Below are positions 36,396 to 48,265 of a stretch of DNA of 64,000 bases, piece by piece. Origin of the DNA: Sphingomonas echinoides (lineage in GTDB: Bacteria > Pseudomonadota > Alphaproteobacteria > Sphingomonadales > Sphingomonadaceae). Both the position numbers and the translations under genes were made by a program. Location of the stretch: assembly GCF_029623395.1 (NCBI RefSeq), contig NZ_JAPYKK010000003.1, positions 124,001-188,000 on the forward strand, written 5' to 3'. The notes beneath the pieces are model-generated. The model searched no databases. It saw only the letters and a program-made list of their open reading frames with translations, and was not told where the DNA came from. Numbering within the stretch: position 1 is the first letter of the stretch; the number at the start of each line of letters is the position of its first letter.

Positions 36396-37727
36396 TCAGG
36401 CCACCGCCAGCCAGTCGCCGAGCGCGGTACGGGCGCGATCGGTGTACATTTTCTTCCGGTCGGCCTTCTTGGTCCGGCCGGGGATTGGCGGGAACAGGCC
36501 GAAGTTGACGTTCATCGGCTGGTAGGTATCCGCGATTGCTGCGCCGGTAATATGGTGAAGGAGCGCGCCGAGCGCGGTCGTTACCGGGGGCGGCGTCATC
36601 GCGCGTCCGCCGAGTTCGGCCACCGCGAACCGCCCCGCCATCAGCCCGACCGCAGCGCTTTCGACATAGCCTTCGCAGCCGGTAATCTGCCCGGCGAAGC
36701 GGACGTTGGGGCGCGACTTCAGCCGCAACGTCGGGTCGAGCAATTCGGGCGAGCGGATGAAGGTGTTGCGGTGCAGGCCACCCAGCCGCGCGAACTCGGC
36801 ATTCTCGAGTCCCGGGATCGTGCGGAACAGGCGGACCTGTTCGGAATGCTTGAGCTTGGTCTGGAAGCCGACGATGTTCCACAGCGTCCCGCTGGCATTG
36901 TCCTGCCGCAACTGCACGACCGCATAGGGCCAGCGCCCGGTGCGCGGATCATCGAGCCCGACCGGCTTCATCGGCCCGTAGCGCAGTGTATCGACCCCAC
37001 GCGATGCGGCGACTTCGATCGGCATGCAGCCTTCGAAATAGGGCGTGTTCTGCTCCCACTCCTTGAACTCGGTCTTCTCGCCTTCGATCAGACCGGTGTG
37101 GAAGGCGATGTACTGCTCTTGGTTGAGGGCGCAGTTGATGTAGTCCTTGCCTTCGCCCTTGTTCCAGCGCGACTGGAACCACGCGGTGTCCATGTCGATG
37201 CTGTCGAAATGGACGATCGGCGCGATCGCATCGAAGAACGCCAGCGAGTCGGCACCCGTCGCGGACCCGATGCTCGAGGCTAGCCCGGCTGCGGTCAGCG
37301 GGCCGGTCGCGACGATCACGGGGGTGTCCGGCAGGGTGTCGACGCGTTCCCGCACGACCGTGATGTTGGGATGCCCCTCCAGCGCGGCGGTCACGCCCGC
37401 CGAGAAACCGTCGCGATCGACCGCGAGCGCGGACCCGGCGGGGACCTTGTGAATGTCGGCTTCGCGCAAGATCAGCGACCCCAGCGTCCGCATCTCCTGA
37501 TGGATCAACCCGACCGCATTGCTGTCCGCATCGTCCGAGCGGAAGCTGTTCGAGCAGACCAGTTCGGCCAGCCCGTCGGTCTGATGCGCGGGGGTCATCT
37601 CGCCGCCACGGTCCGCGGGTGCGCCGCGCATTTCCGAGAGACGGACCTTGAAGCCCGCCTCGGCGAGCTGCCATGCGGCCTCCGACCCGGCGAGGCCACC
37701 GCCGATGATGTGAATGTCCTGTGTCAT
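36396..37727 (-). CDS. trmFO: Methylenetetrahydrofolate-tRNA-(uracil-5-)-methyltransferase (FADH2-dependent)
   Basis: 443 residues. FAD-binding [19 protein letters not shown] at the N-terminus, then the family blocks [47 protein letters not shown] and [13 protein letters not shown]. TrmFO makes 5-methyluridine at position 54 of tRNA with methylene-tetrahydrofolate as carbon donor, instead of the SAM-dependent TrmA of E. coli. Start ATG 37727 begins the flavin fold; the frame is open 26 codons further but without homology. Confidence 0.96.
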   Translation of the reverse strand: MTQDIHIIGGGLAGSEAAWQLAEAGFKVRLSEMRGAPADRGGEMTPAHQTDGLAELVCSNSFRSDDADSNAVGLIHQEMRTLGSLILREADIHKVPAGSALAVDRDGFSAGVTAALEGHPNITVVRERVDTLPDTPVIVATGPLTAAGLASSIGSATGADSLAFFDAIAPIVHFDSIDMDTAWFQSRWNKGEGKDYINCALNQEQYIAFHTGLIEGEKTEFKEWEQNTPYFEGCMPIEVAASRGVDTLRYGPMKPVGLDDPRTGRWPYAVVQLRQDNASGTLWNIVGFQTKLKHSEQVRLFRTIPGLENAEFARLGGLHRNTFIRSPELLDPTLRLKSRPNVRFAGQITGCEGYVESAAVGLMAGRFAVAELGGRAMTPPPVTTALGALLHHITGAAIADTYQPMNVNFGLFPPIPGRTKKADRKKMYTDRARTALGDWLAVA

Positions 37728-37859
37728 GCGTGTCTCTTTGGCGATCGTGGCACACCGGTCAACCATTCCTCCGCAGGTCGGGGTGGTTGCGACCGGGTAA
37801 CCCACGATACCATATGGCTATTGGCGGCACGGTTCGTCGCTCGACCGGGAACGCTTCGC

Positions 37860-38294
37860 ATGAAAATCTTCACGATCGGCTATGAGGCTGCGACGATGGA
37901 CGGGTTCCTGTCCGCGCTCACCAGGGCGGGCGTTGCGAGCGTCATCGACGTTCGCGCGTTGCCGTTGTCGCGGCGGCCCGGGTTCTCGAAAACGTCGCTG
38001 GCGGCGTCGCTTGCGACGGTCGGGATCGACTATATTCATCTGAAGGCGCTCGGCACGCCCAAGGCGGGGCGCGATGCTGCCAAGAAGGGCGACGTGGCGA
38101 CGCTCGAAGCGGTTTACGCCGATCAGCTCGAACTTCCCGAGGCGCAGGTGCAGGCGGCCCGGATGCTCGAACTGGCGGCGGAGCGCCCTAGCGCGCTTCT
38201 ATGCTACGAACGCGACCCCCGGCATTGCCACCGCACGCTGTTGCTGGAGGCGGAGGTAAAGGGGGCCGAGGTCGTCGACCTGTACGTCGATTAG
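37860..38294 (+). CDS. DUF488 domain protein
   Basis: 144 residues. The DUF488 pattern is clear: IFTIGYEAATMDGFLSALTRAGV, VIDVRALPLSRRPGFSK, YIHLKALGTP and the closing LLCYERDPRHCHRTLL with Cys/His residues. The biochemical role of the family is unknown. ATG 37860 has GGGA about ten bases upstream; the frame is open much further upstream but that part is a shadow of trmFO's antisense. Stand-alone, convergent with the DUF952 gene. Confidence 0.88.
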   Translation: MKIFTIGYEAATMDGFLSALTRAGVASVIDVRALPLSRRPGFSKTSLAASLATVGIDYIHLKALGTPKAGRDAAKKGDVATLEAVYADQLELPEAQVQAARMLELAAERPSALLCYERDPRHCHRTLLLEAEVKGAEVVDLYVD

Positions 38295-38312
38295 GCGGGT
38301 AGTGGTCGGCGG

Positions 38313-38665
38313 TCAGCCCGCGACGGGCAGCGCCACCTTGCCATCATCGCCGCGCGTCAGCGGACCGTAGGCAATCACCGTCTCGAGCAGTAACGGCCCG
38401 CCGTACAGATGCGGGAACAGCTGACCGCCGCGCGACTCCTCCCACTTCAGCCCCGGTCCGAACGATCCAAGATCGACCGCGGCGACATGCAGATCGCTTT
38501 GTCCGGCGAAATGCTTGTCGACGGTTTCGGTCAACTGCGCGGCGGTCGACAGATGGATGTAGCCATCCGCCAGATCGACCGGCGCGCCCTCGAACGATCC
38601 GTCCGCTTCCAGCGTCGCCATCTGCTCGGCGGTCAGCACCTTGTACGCGGTGAGGGGCAGCTCGC

Positions 38666-38669
<4 letters not shown>
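38313..38669 (-). CDS. DUF952 domain protein
   Basis: 118 residues: [49 protein letters not shown] is the DUF952 signature, including the D-G-Y-I-H-L-S block. Family function unknown; the fold is related to ADP-ribosyltransferase-like proteins in some predictions, which I cannot test. Its start overlaps the gyrA stop by four bases (ATGA), so it is translationally coupled to gyrA. Confidence 0.87.
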
Positions 38670-41437
<2,768 letters not shown>

Positions 41438-41526
41438 TTTCTGGCGCCTTCGGCTGTGTTACGGGATTGCGACAACCCTAGCCGGTCGCGGGCGCGAACG
41501 CCACCCCCGCGCGCCATCCGAAACGA

Positions 41527-42222
41527 TCAGAAGGGAACCTCGGCGCCTTCATAATCGAAGAGTTTTCCGGAGTCCGGCACCTTCAACCCCTCGATCGTGT
41601 CGAGCAATTGCAACGCGGCGCGCTCGGCATCGAACAGACGACCCGGCTGGACGTTGCCCTGGAACGGTTTGGACAAAGCGGTGTCTACGGTGCCGGGGTG
41701 CAGGCCGACGACGATCGCGCGGTCGTTGCGGCGCTTCTCCTCGATCGCAAGCGTGCGGATCAGCTGGTTGAGCGCCGCCTTGGACGCGCGATAGCCATAC
41801 CAGCCGCCGAGCTTGTTGTCCGAGATGCTGCCGACGCGCGCCGATAGCGCCGCGAACACGCATCGTCCGCTGCGCGGCATCAGCGGCAGAAAGTGTTTCG
41901 CGACGATGGCGGGACCGATCGCGTTGATCGCGAAGGTCTTGGCAAGCCACTCGGGATCGAGCTCGCGGAGTGACTTTTCCGGGCCACGGTCGCCATCGTG
42001 CAGCACGCCGGTTGCGATGACGATCAGCGTGGGCGCCGGCCCCTTCGACACGGTCGCTGCCGCCGCTGCGATCGTCGCGTCGTCGAGCAGGTCGATATGC
42101 CGGTCGCCGTCATACGACCGTGCGAAACCGTACACCTTGTCGAACGTCGCCTCTTCCACCAGCGCGGCCTCCAGTGCCGCACCGATCCCGCCGGATGCCC
42201 CGATGATGACCGCCGAACTCAT
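41527..42222 (-). CDS. Short-chain dehydrogenase/reductase
   Basis: 231 residues. N-terminal nucleotide loop IIGASGGIGAAL, N-x-I-G motif (FAINAIGPAIVAKHF) and catalytic Y-x-x-x-K in WYGYRASKAALN with an upstream Ser. The segment ALSARVGSISDNKLGGWYGY resembles the csgA/C-factor-like SDR branch. Substrate unknown. Start ATG 42222 overlaps the yaaA stop by four bases (ATGA); the frame is open 36 codons upstream but only as a shadow. Confidence 0.87.
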   Translation of the reverse strand: MSSAVIIGASGGIGAALEAALVEEATFDKVYGFARSYDGDRHIDLLDDATIAAAAATVSKGPAPTLIVIATGVLHDGDRGPEKSLRELDPEWLAKTFAINAIGPAIVAKHFLPLMPRSGRCVFAALSARVGSISDNKLGGWYGYRASKAALNQLIRTLAIEEKRRNDRAIVVGLHPGTVDTALSKPFQGNVQPGRLFDAERAALQLLDTIEGLKVPDSGKLFDYEGAEVPF

Positions 42223-42971
42223 GCGCGGGTGAACCGCCAGCGATCGGGCGTGCTTTCGTCCGGATCGAACCGATAGCCGTCGCTGTCGAATCCCTGCATC
42301 GCGTCGATGTCCGTGATGCGATGTTCGCACATCCAGCGCGCCACCATGCCGCGCGCCTTCTTGGCGTGGAAGCTGACGAACCTGGGACCGTCCGGGCCGG
42401 GTTCGCGAAAATCGACGTCGATGACCCGGATGTCACCGAGCTTGCCGGACACCGCGTGGAAATACTCCTGGCTCGCGAGGTTGAGAACGACCCCGGATCC
42501 TTCGTCGGCCACCGTCTGGCGGACCGCATGTGCGATCCGGTCGTCCCACCAGTCATAGAGCGTCTTGCGCCGGGGTGCCCAGCGCGTGCCCATTTCGAGC
42601 CGGTATGGTCGCATCGCATCGAACGGGCGGAGCAGGCCGTACAGTCCGGAAAGAAGGCGAAGATGATCCTGCGCGAAATCGAGCGCGGGAGCATCGAGCG
42701 TCGCGGCCTCCAGCCCGGTGTAGACGTCGCCTGCAAACGCGAACAGCGCCGGGCGTTCGGGCGATTCGGGAAAGCTCGCAAAGCGATCGGCGTTGAGTTT
42801 CGCGAGCTTGGGCGAGATGCTCATCAATTCGGCCAGCCGTTTCTGCGACAGATGCGATGCCGCTTTCGCAAGCGTCGTGGCTTCGGCTTCGAACTGGGGA
42901 CGGGTCGGATCGATCGGCGGCAGCGCGCTGTCGTAATCGAGCGTCTTGGCGGGGGAGAGCAGGGCAATCAT
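42219..42971 (-). CDS. yaaA: Peroxide stress protein YaaA
   Basis: 250 residues. The family begins with IALLSPAKTLDYDSALPP and shows the blocks LSQKRLAELMSISPKLAKLNADRF, ALFAFAGDVYTGLEA, LRLLSGLYGLLRPFDAMRPYRLEMGTR and VSFHAKKARGMVARWM. In E. coli YaaA lowers free iron during hydrogen-peroxide stress and binds DNA. It is first in a two-gene unit with the SDR. Confidence 0.94.
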   Translation of the reverse strand: MIALLSPAKTLDYDSALPPIDPTRPQFEAEATTLAKAASHLSQKRLAELMSISPKLAKLNADRFASFPESPERPALFAFAGDVYTGLEAATLDAPALDFAQDHLRLLSGLYGLLRPFDAMRPYRLEMGTRWAPRRKTLYDWWDDRIAHAVRQTVADEGSGVVLNLASQEYFHAVSGKLGDIRVIDVDFREPGPDGPRFVSFHAKKARGMVARWMCEHRITDIDAMQGFDSDGYRFDPDESTPDRWRFTRA

Positions 42972-43085
42972 GGTCCGCCGCGGTAGCCGTGCGGCGCTTG
43001 CGCGTCAAAGTGTTGCCACGGCCGGAAGACGGGAACTCGCGGCGGTTCAAGCGTTGTTCAGCACGGTCGCGACAATCGGTGTCGC

Positions 43086-43113
43086 TTGACGGTGTTACCC
43101 GTGACGCTAGAGC
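43086..43113 (+). promoter_or_regulatory. Putative promoter of the exported repeat protein
   Basis: TTGACG at 43086-43091 and TAGAGC at 43108-43113, 16 bases apart, about 55 bases upstream of the ATG at 43169. The -35 is a five-of-six match, the -10 weaker. Confidence 0.4.
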
Positions 43114-43168
43114 GGCTTGGCATTTCCCCCGCAAGGTCGCCCGTTCGAGGCATGAGGAGAGTTCGGCA

Positions 43169-44449
43169 ATGAAGAAGATTTCGAAAATGGCACTGGCCGG
43201 GGCGCTTGTCGTCTCGATCAACGGTGCTGCGTTGGTCTCCCCGGCGTTCGCGAAGAAGAAGGAAGAAGCTTCCAACGCGCCCACGATCTCCAAGGAAGTT
43301 CGCGACAACTTCATCGCGGCAAAGGCTGCGCTGGACGCAACCCCCAAGGATCTTCCCAAGGCTGAAGCCAGCATCACCGCGCTGGATGCCGCAGCAAAGT
43401 CGGATTACGAAAAGTACATCGCAACCAGCCTGCGTCTTGCCCTGGTCAGCGCGCAGAGCGCCAGCCAGACCGACGCACAGCGCGCCGCTGCGCTTGCCCC
43501 GCTGCTCGACGCGCTGATCGCCAACCCGGCGACCCCGAAGAACGAAGTCGCGATCCGCACCAACGAGCGCGCCGGCTTGTACTTCACGCAGAAGCAGTAT
43601 GCCCAGGCCGCCGCCGGGTATCAGAAGGCAAAGGACCTCGGGTACACCGATTCCGATCTGCTGCTGAACATGGCGCGTTCCAAGGTCGAAGCCGGCGACG
43701 TCGAGGGTGGCGTTGCGGCGCTCGATCAGGCGGTCAAGGTTGAGGAAGCCGCTGGTCGCGTGCCGCCTGAGGCGTGGTACAAGTACGCGTTCACGCGCCT
43801 GTACAAGGCTGGCAAGGATGAGGCTGGCGACGCATGGACCGCTGGTTGGCTGTCGCATTACGGCACCAAGCAGAACTGGCGCGCAGCAATCTACACGTTC
43901 GGCTTCCAGGGTCCGAACGCTGCCAAGTACAGCAAGAACCGCGTCGATCTGTTCCGCCTGATGTGGGCGACGAAGAGCCAAGCTGGCCAGACCGAATATC
44001 TGCAATATGCCGATTCGGCGCTGAAGGTCGGTTTGCCGAACGAAGCCAAGGTCGTTCTCGACGAAGGCATGGCGTCGAACGCCGTTCCGGCCACGAACGT
44101 CCTCGGCAAGGAACTGGCCGGTCTTGCAAAGACCGGTATCGCGGGCAGCACGCCGGCAGCGACCAAGGAAAAGAACGCACAGGCCGCCGCAAAGGGTGAT
44201 CTGGCCGGGCAGGCGGGCGACGCCTATTTCGGCTCGCGCAACTATACCAAGGCCGTCGAGATGTACCGTCTCGCCGAGAGCAAGGGCCCGACCGACGCGG
44301 ACCGCAACAGCCTGCACCTCGGTATGGCGCTGGCGCTGTCTGGCGACAAGGAAGGCGCGAAGGCCGCGCTCGCCAAGGTTGCGAGCGAGCCGAACAAGTC
44401 GATCGCGCGTCTGTGGCAGACCTATGTCGCGGCACCGCCCGCCGCGTAA
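43169..44449 (+). CDS. Exported tetratricopeptide-like repeat protein
   Basis: 426 residues with a signal peptide (cleavage after SPAFA near residue 28). It is almost all helical and Ala-rich, with TPR-like pairs: AGLYFTQKQYAQAAAGYQKAKDLGY, DLLLNMARSKVEAGDVEGGVAALDQAV, and near the end GDAYFGSRNYTKAVEMYRLAESKG and LHLGMALALSGDKEGAKAALAKV. TPR proteins act as scaffolds in the periplasm; partner unknown. A good AGGAGAG sits about nine bases before the ATG, and a strong terminator follows. The repeat-poor middle (KQNWRAAIYTFGFQGPNAAKYSK) is conserved-looking but unrecognised. Confidence 0.83.
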   Translation: MKKISKMALAGALVVSINGAALVSPAFAKKKEEASNAPTISKEVRDNFIAAKAALDATPKDLPKAEASITALDAAAKSDYEKYIATSLRLALVSAQSASQTDAQRAAALAPLLDALIANPATPKNEVAIRTNERAGLYFTQKQYAQAAAGYQKAKDLGYTDSDLLLNMARSKVEAGDVEGGVAALDQAVKVEEAAGRVPPEAWYKYAFTRLYKAGKDEAGDAWTAGWLSHYGTKQNWRAAIYTFGFQGPNAAKYSKNRVDLFRLMWATKSQAGQTEYLQYADSALKVGLPNEAKVVLDEGMASNAVPATNVLGKELAGLAKTGIAGSTPAATKEKNAQAAAKGDLAGQAGDAYFGSRNYTKAVEMYRLAESKGPTDADRNSLHLGMALALSGDKEGAKAALAKVASEPNKSIARLWQTYVAAPPAA

Positions 44450-44472
44450 CGTATCCAGCAGGCATAAAAAAA

Positions 44473-44503
44473 GGGCGGTCCGATCGGGCCGCCCTTTTTG
44501 TTT
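44473..44503. terminator. Bidirectional rho-independent terminator
   Basis: A 9-bp stem (one G-T pair) GGGCGGTCC/GGGCCGCCC with a GATC loop, followed by TTTTTGTTT on the plus strand and, on the minus strand, seven T. It separates the exported repeat gene from the convergent Lrp gene and should serve both. Confidence 0.9.
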
Positions 44504-44510
44504 GTGGCGC

Positions 44511-44978
44511 TCAGGCGCTGCGGATCGGGATCCCGGGGAGCGACTTTGCGGTCCTGATCGTCAGCGATGTCTTGACGCTGGCGACGTTCGGCGCGGGGGT
44601 CAGCTGCGTCATCAGGATGTCCTGGAACCCCTTGAGATCGCTGGCGACGATCTTCAGAATGAAATCGATCTCGCCGTTCAGCATGTGGCATTCCCGGACT
44701 TCCGGGATGGTGGCGACGTGCTGTTCGAACGCGGCGAGATCCTGCTCGGCCTGGCTGCGCAAGCTGACCATGGCGAAAACCGTGATCGGATATCCGAGAG
44801 TTGCGGGGTCGATTTCCGCGTGATAGCCGAGGATGGCACCGGCTTCCTCGAGCGCACGGACACGCCGCAGGCAGGGCGGGGCGGTCAACCCGACCTTTTC
44901 CGCCAGATCGACGTTGGTCATGCGCCCGTCATCCTGGAGCAATTCCAGGATACGCCGGTCGATGGAATCAAAGGACAT
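44511..44978 (-). CDS. Lrp/AsnC family transcriptional regulator
   Basis: 155 residues: an N-terminal winged HTH (IDRRILELLQDDGRMTNVDLAEKVGLTAPPCLRRVRALEEAG) and a RAM ligand/oligomer domain (ITVFAMVSLRSQ, VRECHMLNGEIDFILKIVA). It resembles the general Lrp branch. Start ATG 44978 has AGGAG about nine bases upstream; the longer open frame upstream is unlikely. Target genes are not obvious because neighbours face away or are separated by terminators. Confidence 0.92.
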   Translation of the reverse strand: MSFDSIDRRILELLQDDGRMTNVDLAEKVGLTAPPCLRRVRALEEAGAILGYHAEIDPATLGYPITVFAMVSLRSQAEQDLAAFEQHVATIPEVRECHMLNGEIDFILKIVASDLKGFQDILMTQLTPAPNVASVKTSLTIRTAKSLPGIPIRSA

Positions 44979-45163
44979 TACGTAAAGCTCCTGAGCAAAG
45001 CGCCGATCGCGTCGCATGGATGGCGCGCGATATAATATAATTGCGGCAGAACGCAATTGTCCCACATTGCTACGACGCAAAATCTTCGGTTCCGAAAGCG
45101 TTTGCGTCCGGGTAGAACCCAGGCGACGCTCGACCGTACTGACACCCCTGAGGATTGCCGCTT

Positions 45164-46888
45164 TTGCGTTTCGACGACAGCCTTGAAACCGTTCTGTCCG
45201 GCGACATGTCGTCCCCGATCGGAGCGCAGCTCGCCTGGCGGCAATTGGTCGATCTGGTCGGGCGGGGCCGGGTCGAGGCCAGCGACCGCGTGATCGAGCG
45301 GTTGCGGTCTATCCGCGCCGCCGTCCCGCCTCCGGTACGGACCGCGAGTGCGCGGGCGGTGGCAGACGCTTCTCCGCCGCTGTCCCTCGTCATTCTGTTT
45401 GCGGAGGACGAAATCGCGGTCGCCGCGCCGGTGTTACGGGTCGTGCAGTTGATCCCCGCTGACTGGGCCGAACTGCTGCCGCTGCTGTCCCCGACGGGCC
45501 GTTCGATCGTCCGGCATCGGCGCGATTTGCCGTGCGAAGTGATTGCGATGCTAGCAAGCTTCGGTAGCGTCGATTTCGTGCTGGCGTCCCCGGAGTCCGC
45601 GCCCGGTTCCTACGTCGATTCTGCTATTGCGACCCCGCGCGATCCGGACCCGCAGGCGTCCGAGCTCGACGATCCTGCGCCGGTCGAAGCGGAGGTTGCG
45701 GCGGAGGTTGCGGCGGAGGAGCGTGCACCGAGTGCCGCCCCCAACGGCGCCTCCGAAATTGCGGATATGCTCAAGCGGATCGCCGCGTTCCAGCGCGCCC
45801 GTGCGTCGTCTTCGCGGGATTCCGCCCCCGCGAACGACCCTGCCGTCGATTCCAGCGAGGAACGCTTCACCTTCGAAACCGATTCGGCGGGCGTGATCCG
45901 CTGGGTCGAAGGCGTATCGCGCACGACGATGATCGGCTTCACGCTTGCACAGGTCGCGAGCGAAGGACTGTCCGGTGTCGATGCTGCGGTTGCAGAGGCG
46001 TTCAAGGAGCGGTCGGCATTTGCCGATCTCGGTCTCTTCGTCGCGGGACAGTCCGATGCTGCGGGCGCCTGGCGGCTCAGCGCGGTCCCGCTGTTCGATC
46101 GCGCGACGGGGCGGTTCAACGGTTACCGGGGGAATGCCTGTCGCCCGCACCCCGCGCGGGTTGCCGATGGCAACCCCGCGCGGGTTGCCGATGGCACCAT
46201 GCCCAATGCCGCCGCCATCGCGGATGCCCTGCGCCAGCTCGTGCACGAATTGCGGACGCCGACCAATGCGATCGCCGGTTTCGCCGAGATGATCGAGACC
46301 GAAATGCTCGGTCCGGTGCCCGATGTGTACCGCGGGGAGGCGACAGAGATTCGCAACCAGACCGCGGATCTGCTCGTCGCGATCGAGGATATGGACGCCG
46401 CCGCGCGGATCGAAGCCGACGCTGCGCAGCCACGGTCGGATGGATTGTCGATCGCCGATATGCTCGATCGGATCGCGACCGACCTTGCACCGCTCGCGAC
46501 GCTGCGCGGCGCGACGATCGCGCTTCATGGTCTGGACGAAACCCTGCGCATCCATGGCGACGGCCGTGCGATCGAGCGGTTGATTGCGCGGTTGCTCGCG
46601 ACCCTGGTCGCCGCGACGAATGCGCGCGAGCAGATCGGCGTGGTCGTGTCGCGCAAGACCCCGTCGCGGATCTGCCTGGTGTTCGATCGTCCGCGCGATC
46701 TGGCAAGTCCTGCCGACGAACCCGATTGGGACAACGATACACGCTCGCTTGGGACTGGCTTTGCGCTGCGACTGACCGGAAAGCTCGCGTCCGAGCTGGG
46801 CGGCACGCTCGACATCGACCGGACCGTCTTGACTTTGGAGCTGCCCATCGGAGACTTTGGACGGATGGAGCAGGTTCTCAGCAACTGA
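45164..46888 (+). CDS. Histidine-kinase-like signalling protein with degenerate ATP-binding domain
   Basis: 574 residues. An N-terminal region of ~150 residues (FDDSLETVLSGD, AWRQLVDLVGRGR) is not a standard sensor domain; a PAS-like part spans ~235-325; the dimerisation box LVHELRTPTNAIAGFAEM holds the phospho-acceptor His361. In the ATPase part the N-box asparagines appear replaced (LIARLLATLV) and no D-x-G-x-G box is seen, while a late GTGF box (~530) remains. It may therefore act as a phosphotransferase or need a partner for phosphate. A 24-base tandem duplication inserts eight residues near 329-344. TTG 45164 is chosen because TGAGGA lies nine bases upstream. Confidence 0.78.
   Translation: MRFDDSLETVLSGDMSSPIGAQLAWRQLVDLVGRGRVEASDRVIERLRSIRAAVPPPVRTASARAVADASPPLSLVILFAEDEIAVAAPVLRVVQLIPADWAELLPLLSPTGRSIVRHRRDLPCEVIAMLASFGSVDFVLASPESAPGSYVDSAIATPRDPDPQASELDDPAPVEAEVAAEVAAEERAPSAAPNGASEIADMLKRIAAFQRARASSSRDSAPANDPAVDSSEERFTFETDSAGVIRWVEGVSRTTMIGFTLAQVASEGLSGVDAAVAEAFKERSAFADLGLFVAGQSDAAGAWRLSAVPLFDRATGRFNGYRGNACRPHPARVADGNPARVADGTMPNAAAIADALRQLVHELRTPTNAIAGFAEMIETEMLGPVPDVYRGEATEIRNQTADLLVAIEDMDAAARIEADAAQPRSDGLSIADMLDRIATDLAPLATLRGATIALHGLDETLRIHGDGRAIERLIARLLATLVAATNAREQIGVVVSRKTPSRICLVFDRPRDLASPADEPDWDNDTRSLGTGFALRLTGKLASELGGTLDIDRTVLTLELPIGDFGRMEQVLSN
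46149..46196 (+). repeat. 24-bp in-frame tandem duplication inside the histidine-kinase-like gene
   Basis: Two identical 24-base copies (46149-46172 and 46173-46196), each coding for P-A-R-V-A-D-G-N/T-like residues. Each copy holds the palindrome CCCGCGCGGG, and the junction can fold as GGCAACCC/GGGTTGCC. It lies in the linker before the His-containing dimerisation helix. Confidence 0.9.
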
Positions 46889-46890
46889 CC

Positions 46891-47928
46891 GTGGTCGATC
46901 CGGCTTCATCGCACGGCTATCGGCCATCTCCACCAGCGCAAGCGGACCGGATTGTCTGGCCTCCGTCTTTCGGGACACGCTTCATCGTCTTCGTCGACAC
47001 CGAAGAGGAGTTCGACTGGAACGCGCCCTTGCGGCGGACCGGCTATGGTGTTTCGGCGATCGATGCGCTGCCGGCGTCGCATCGCCGTTTTGCAGAGCGC
47101 GATGTGCCGCTGACGCTGCTGGTCGACTATCCGATCGCGACCGATCCCCGGGCGATCGCCTGCGTCCAGGAGGTTCTCGCAGACCCCCGCTGCACGGTCG
47201 GCGCGCATCTCCATCCGTGGGTCAATCCGCCGTCCGATGAAATGGTCTCGGCGTATACCAGCTACGCCGGCAATCTCCCGCAGGAGACCGAGGCGGCGAA
47301 GCTGGACGTGTTGACCGACGCGATCGAAGCCGCCTTTGCAATCCGCCCGCGGTCGTATCGGGCGGGCCGCTATGGGATCGGGCCTGCGACGCTCGGACTG
47401 CTCGCATCGCGTGGGTATCTGGTCGATAGCTCGATGCGGTCGCGCTACTGTTATGCCGCCGACGGGGGGCCCGATTTCGGGGCGATCGACAATAATGCTT
47501 TTTGTACGGGTCCTGGCGGCGCGGTGATCGAGCTTCCGCTGACGACGACGCATATCGGTCTGTTTCGTCGTGGCGGGGAAGGACTGTATCGGGGGCTCCA
47601 GCGTGTCCCGCGCGGGCGCGGGATTTTTTCCCGGTTGGGCCTGCTCTCGCGAATCGCGCTGACGCCGGAAGACATGCCGGTCGAAGCGGCGCTCGAGGCG
47701 ATTGCGGTCGTGCTGGGCGAGGGGCTCCGCTTGCTCAGCTTTGCCTTTCATTCTCCGTCGCTCAAGCCGGGGCATACGCCCTACGTCCGCGACGCGGAGG
47801 ATTTGGCGCGATTTCACCACTGGTGGGACCGGATCCTCGAAGACTTGCAGCGGCGCGGCGTGGCGGCGGCATCGCTCGACGAGGTGATTGCGGCAGCGGG
47901 CTTGCCAGCGGCGCCCGGTGGACGCTAA
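46891..47928 (+). CDS. Polysaccharide-deacetylase-like protein (WalW type)
   Basis: About 345 residues. A NodB-like barrel is suggested by FIVFVDTEEEFDW (acidic metal pair), VGAHLHPWVNPP (H-x-H-P) and PRSYRAGRYGIG; the late FAFHSPSLKPGHTPYVRD segment fits the same family. The sphingomonad proteins of this kind are annotated as WalW. It probably removes acetyl groups from a polysaccharide, or is a related metal enzyme; no signal peptide is seen, so location is open. GTG 46891 begins three bases after the kinase-like stop, so the two are an operon. tRNA gene follows 13 bases later. Confidence 0.77.
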   Translation: MVDPASSHGYRPSPPAQADRIVWPPSFGTRFIVFVDTEEEFDWNAPLRRTGYGVSAIDALPASHRRFAERDVPLTLLVDYPIATDPRAIACVQEVLADPRCTVGAHLHPWVNPPSDEMVSAYTSYAGNLPQETEAAKLDVLTDAIEAAFAIRPRSYRAGRYGIGPATLGLLASRGYLVDSSMRSRYCYAADGGPDFGAIDNNAFCTGPGGAVIELPLTTTHIGLFRRGGEGLYRGLQRVPRGRGIFSRLGLLSRIALTPEDMPVEAALEAIAVVLGEGLRLLSFAFHSPSLKPGHTPYVRDAEDLARFHHWWDRILEDLQRRGVAAASLDEVIAAAGLPAAPGGR

Positions 47929-47941
47929 CGAACGGTTCGGG

Positions 47942-48018
47942 GGGCCTGTAGCTCAACTGGTTAGAGCTGGCCGCTCATAACGGCTAGGTTGCGGGTTCAA
48001 GTCCTGCCGGGCCCACCA
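47942..48018 (+). tRNA. tRNA with CAT anticodon, probably tRNA-Ile2 (lysidine type)
   Basis: A 77-base cloverleaf with encoded CCA. Acceptor stem GGGCCTG/CGGGCCC, D-arm, anticodon loop CTCATAA, TTCAAGT in the T-loop. CAT can mean initiator Met, elongator Met or Ile2. The initiator form is excluded because the first pair is G-C and the stem lacks the usual run of three G-C pairs in the anticodon arm. A second CAT tRNA at 56.8 kb has the typical elongator-Met sequence, so this one is best explained as Ile2 read after lysidine modification. No own promoter was recognised in the 13-base gap to the upstream gene. Confidence 0.85.
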
Positions 48019-48134
48019 TTCTTTACTTGCCAACCGCCACCGCGCACGGCAAAGGCACCGGCACGCGACGCCCTGGTGTCGCAGTCCGGGAATGCCGGGC
48101 CAAGCGAACCCTTTTCGCTTCGCCCGAACGGGAT

Positions 48135-48212
<78 letters not shown>

Positions 48213-48265
48213 CCTTTTCACCATCTATCCGCGGCTTCTGGACGGTTTTCCGCCGTTGCGGTTGC

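Noticed and set aside
37371..37859. Upstream extension of the DUF488 gene
   Set aside because: It lies opposite trmFO and shows no similarity; DUF488 starts at MKIFTIGYEA.
45551..46978. 475-codon minus-strand frame opposite the kinase-like gene
   Set aside because: Arg-rich low-complexity translation; the plus-strand protein has recognisable domains.
47942..48018. Initiator tRNA-fMet
   Set aside because: First acceptor pair is G-C, and the anticodon arm lacks the three G-C pairs of initiators.
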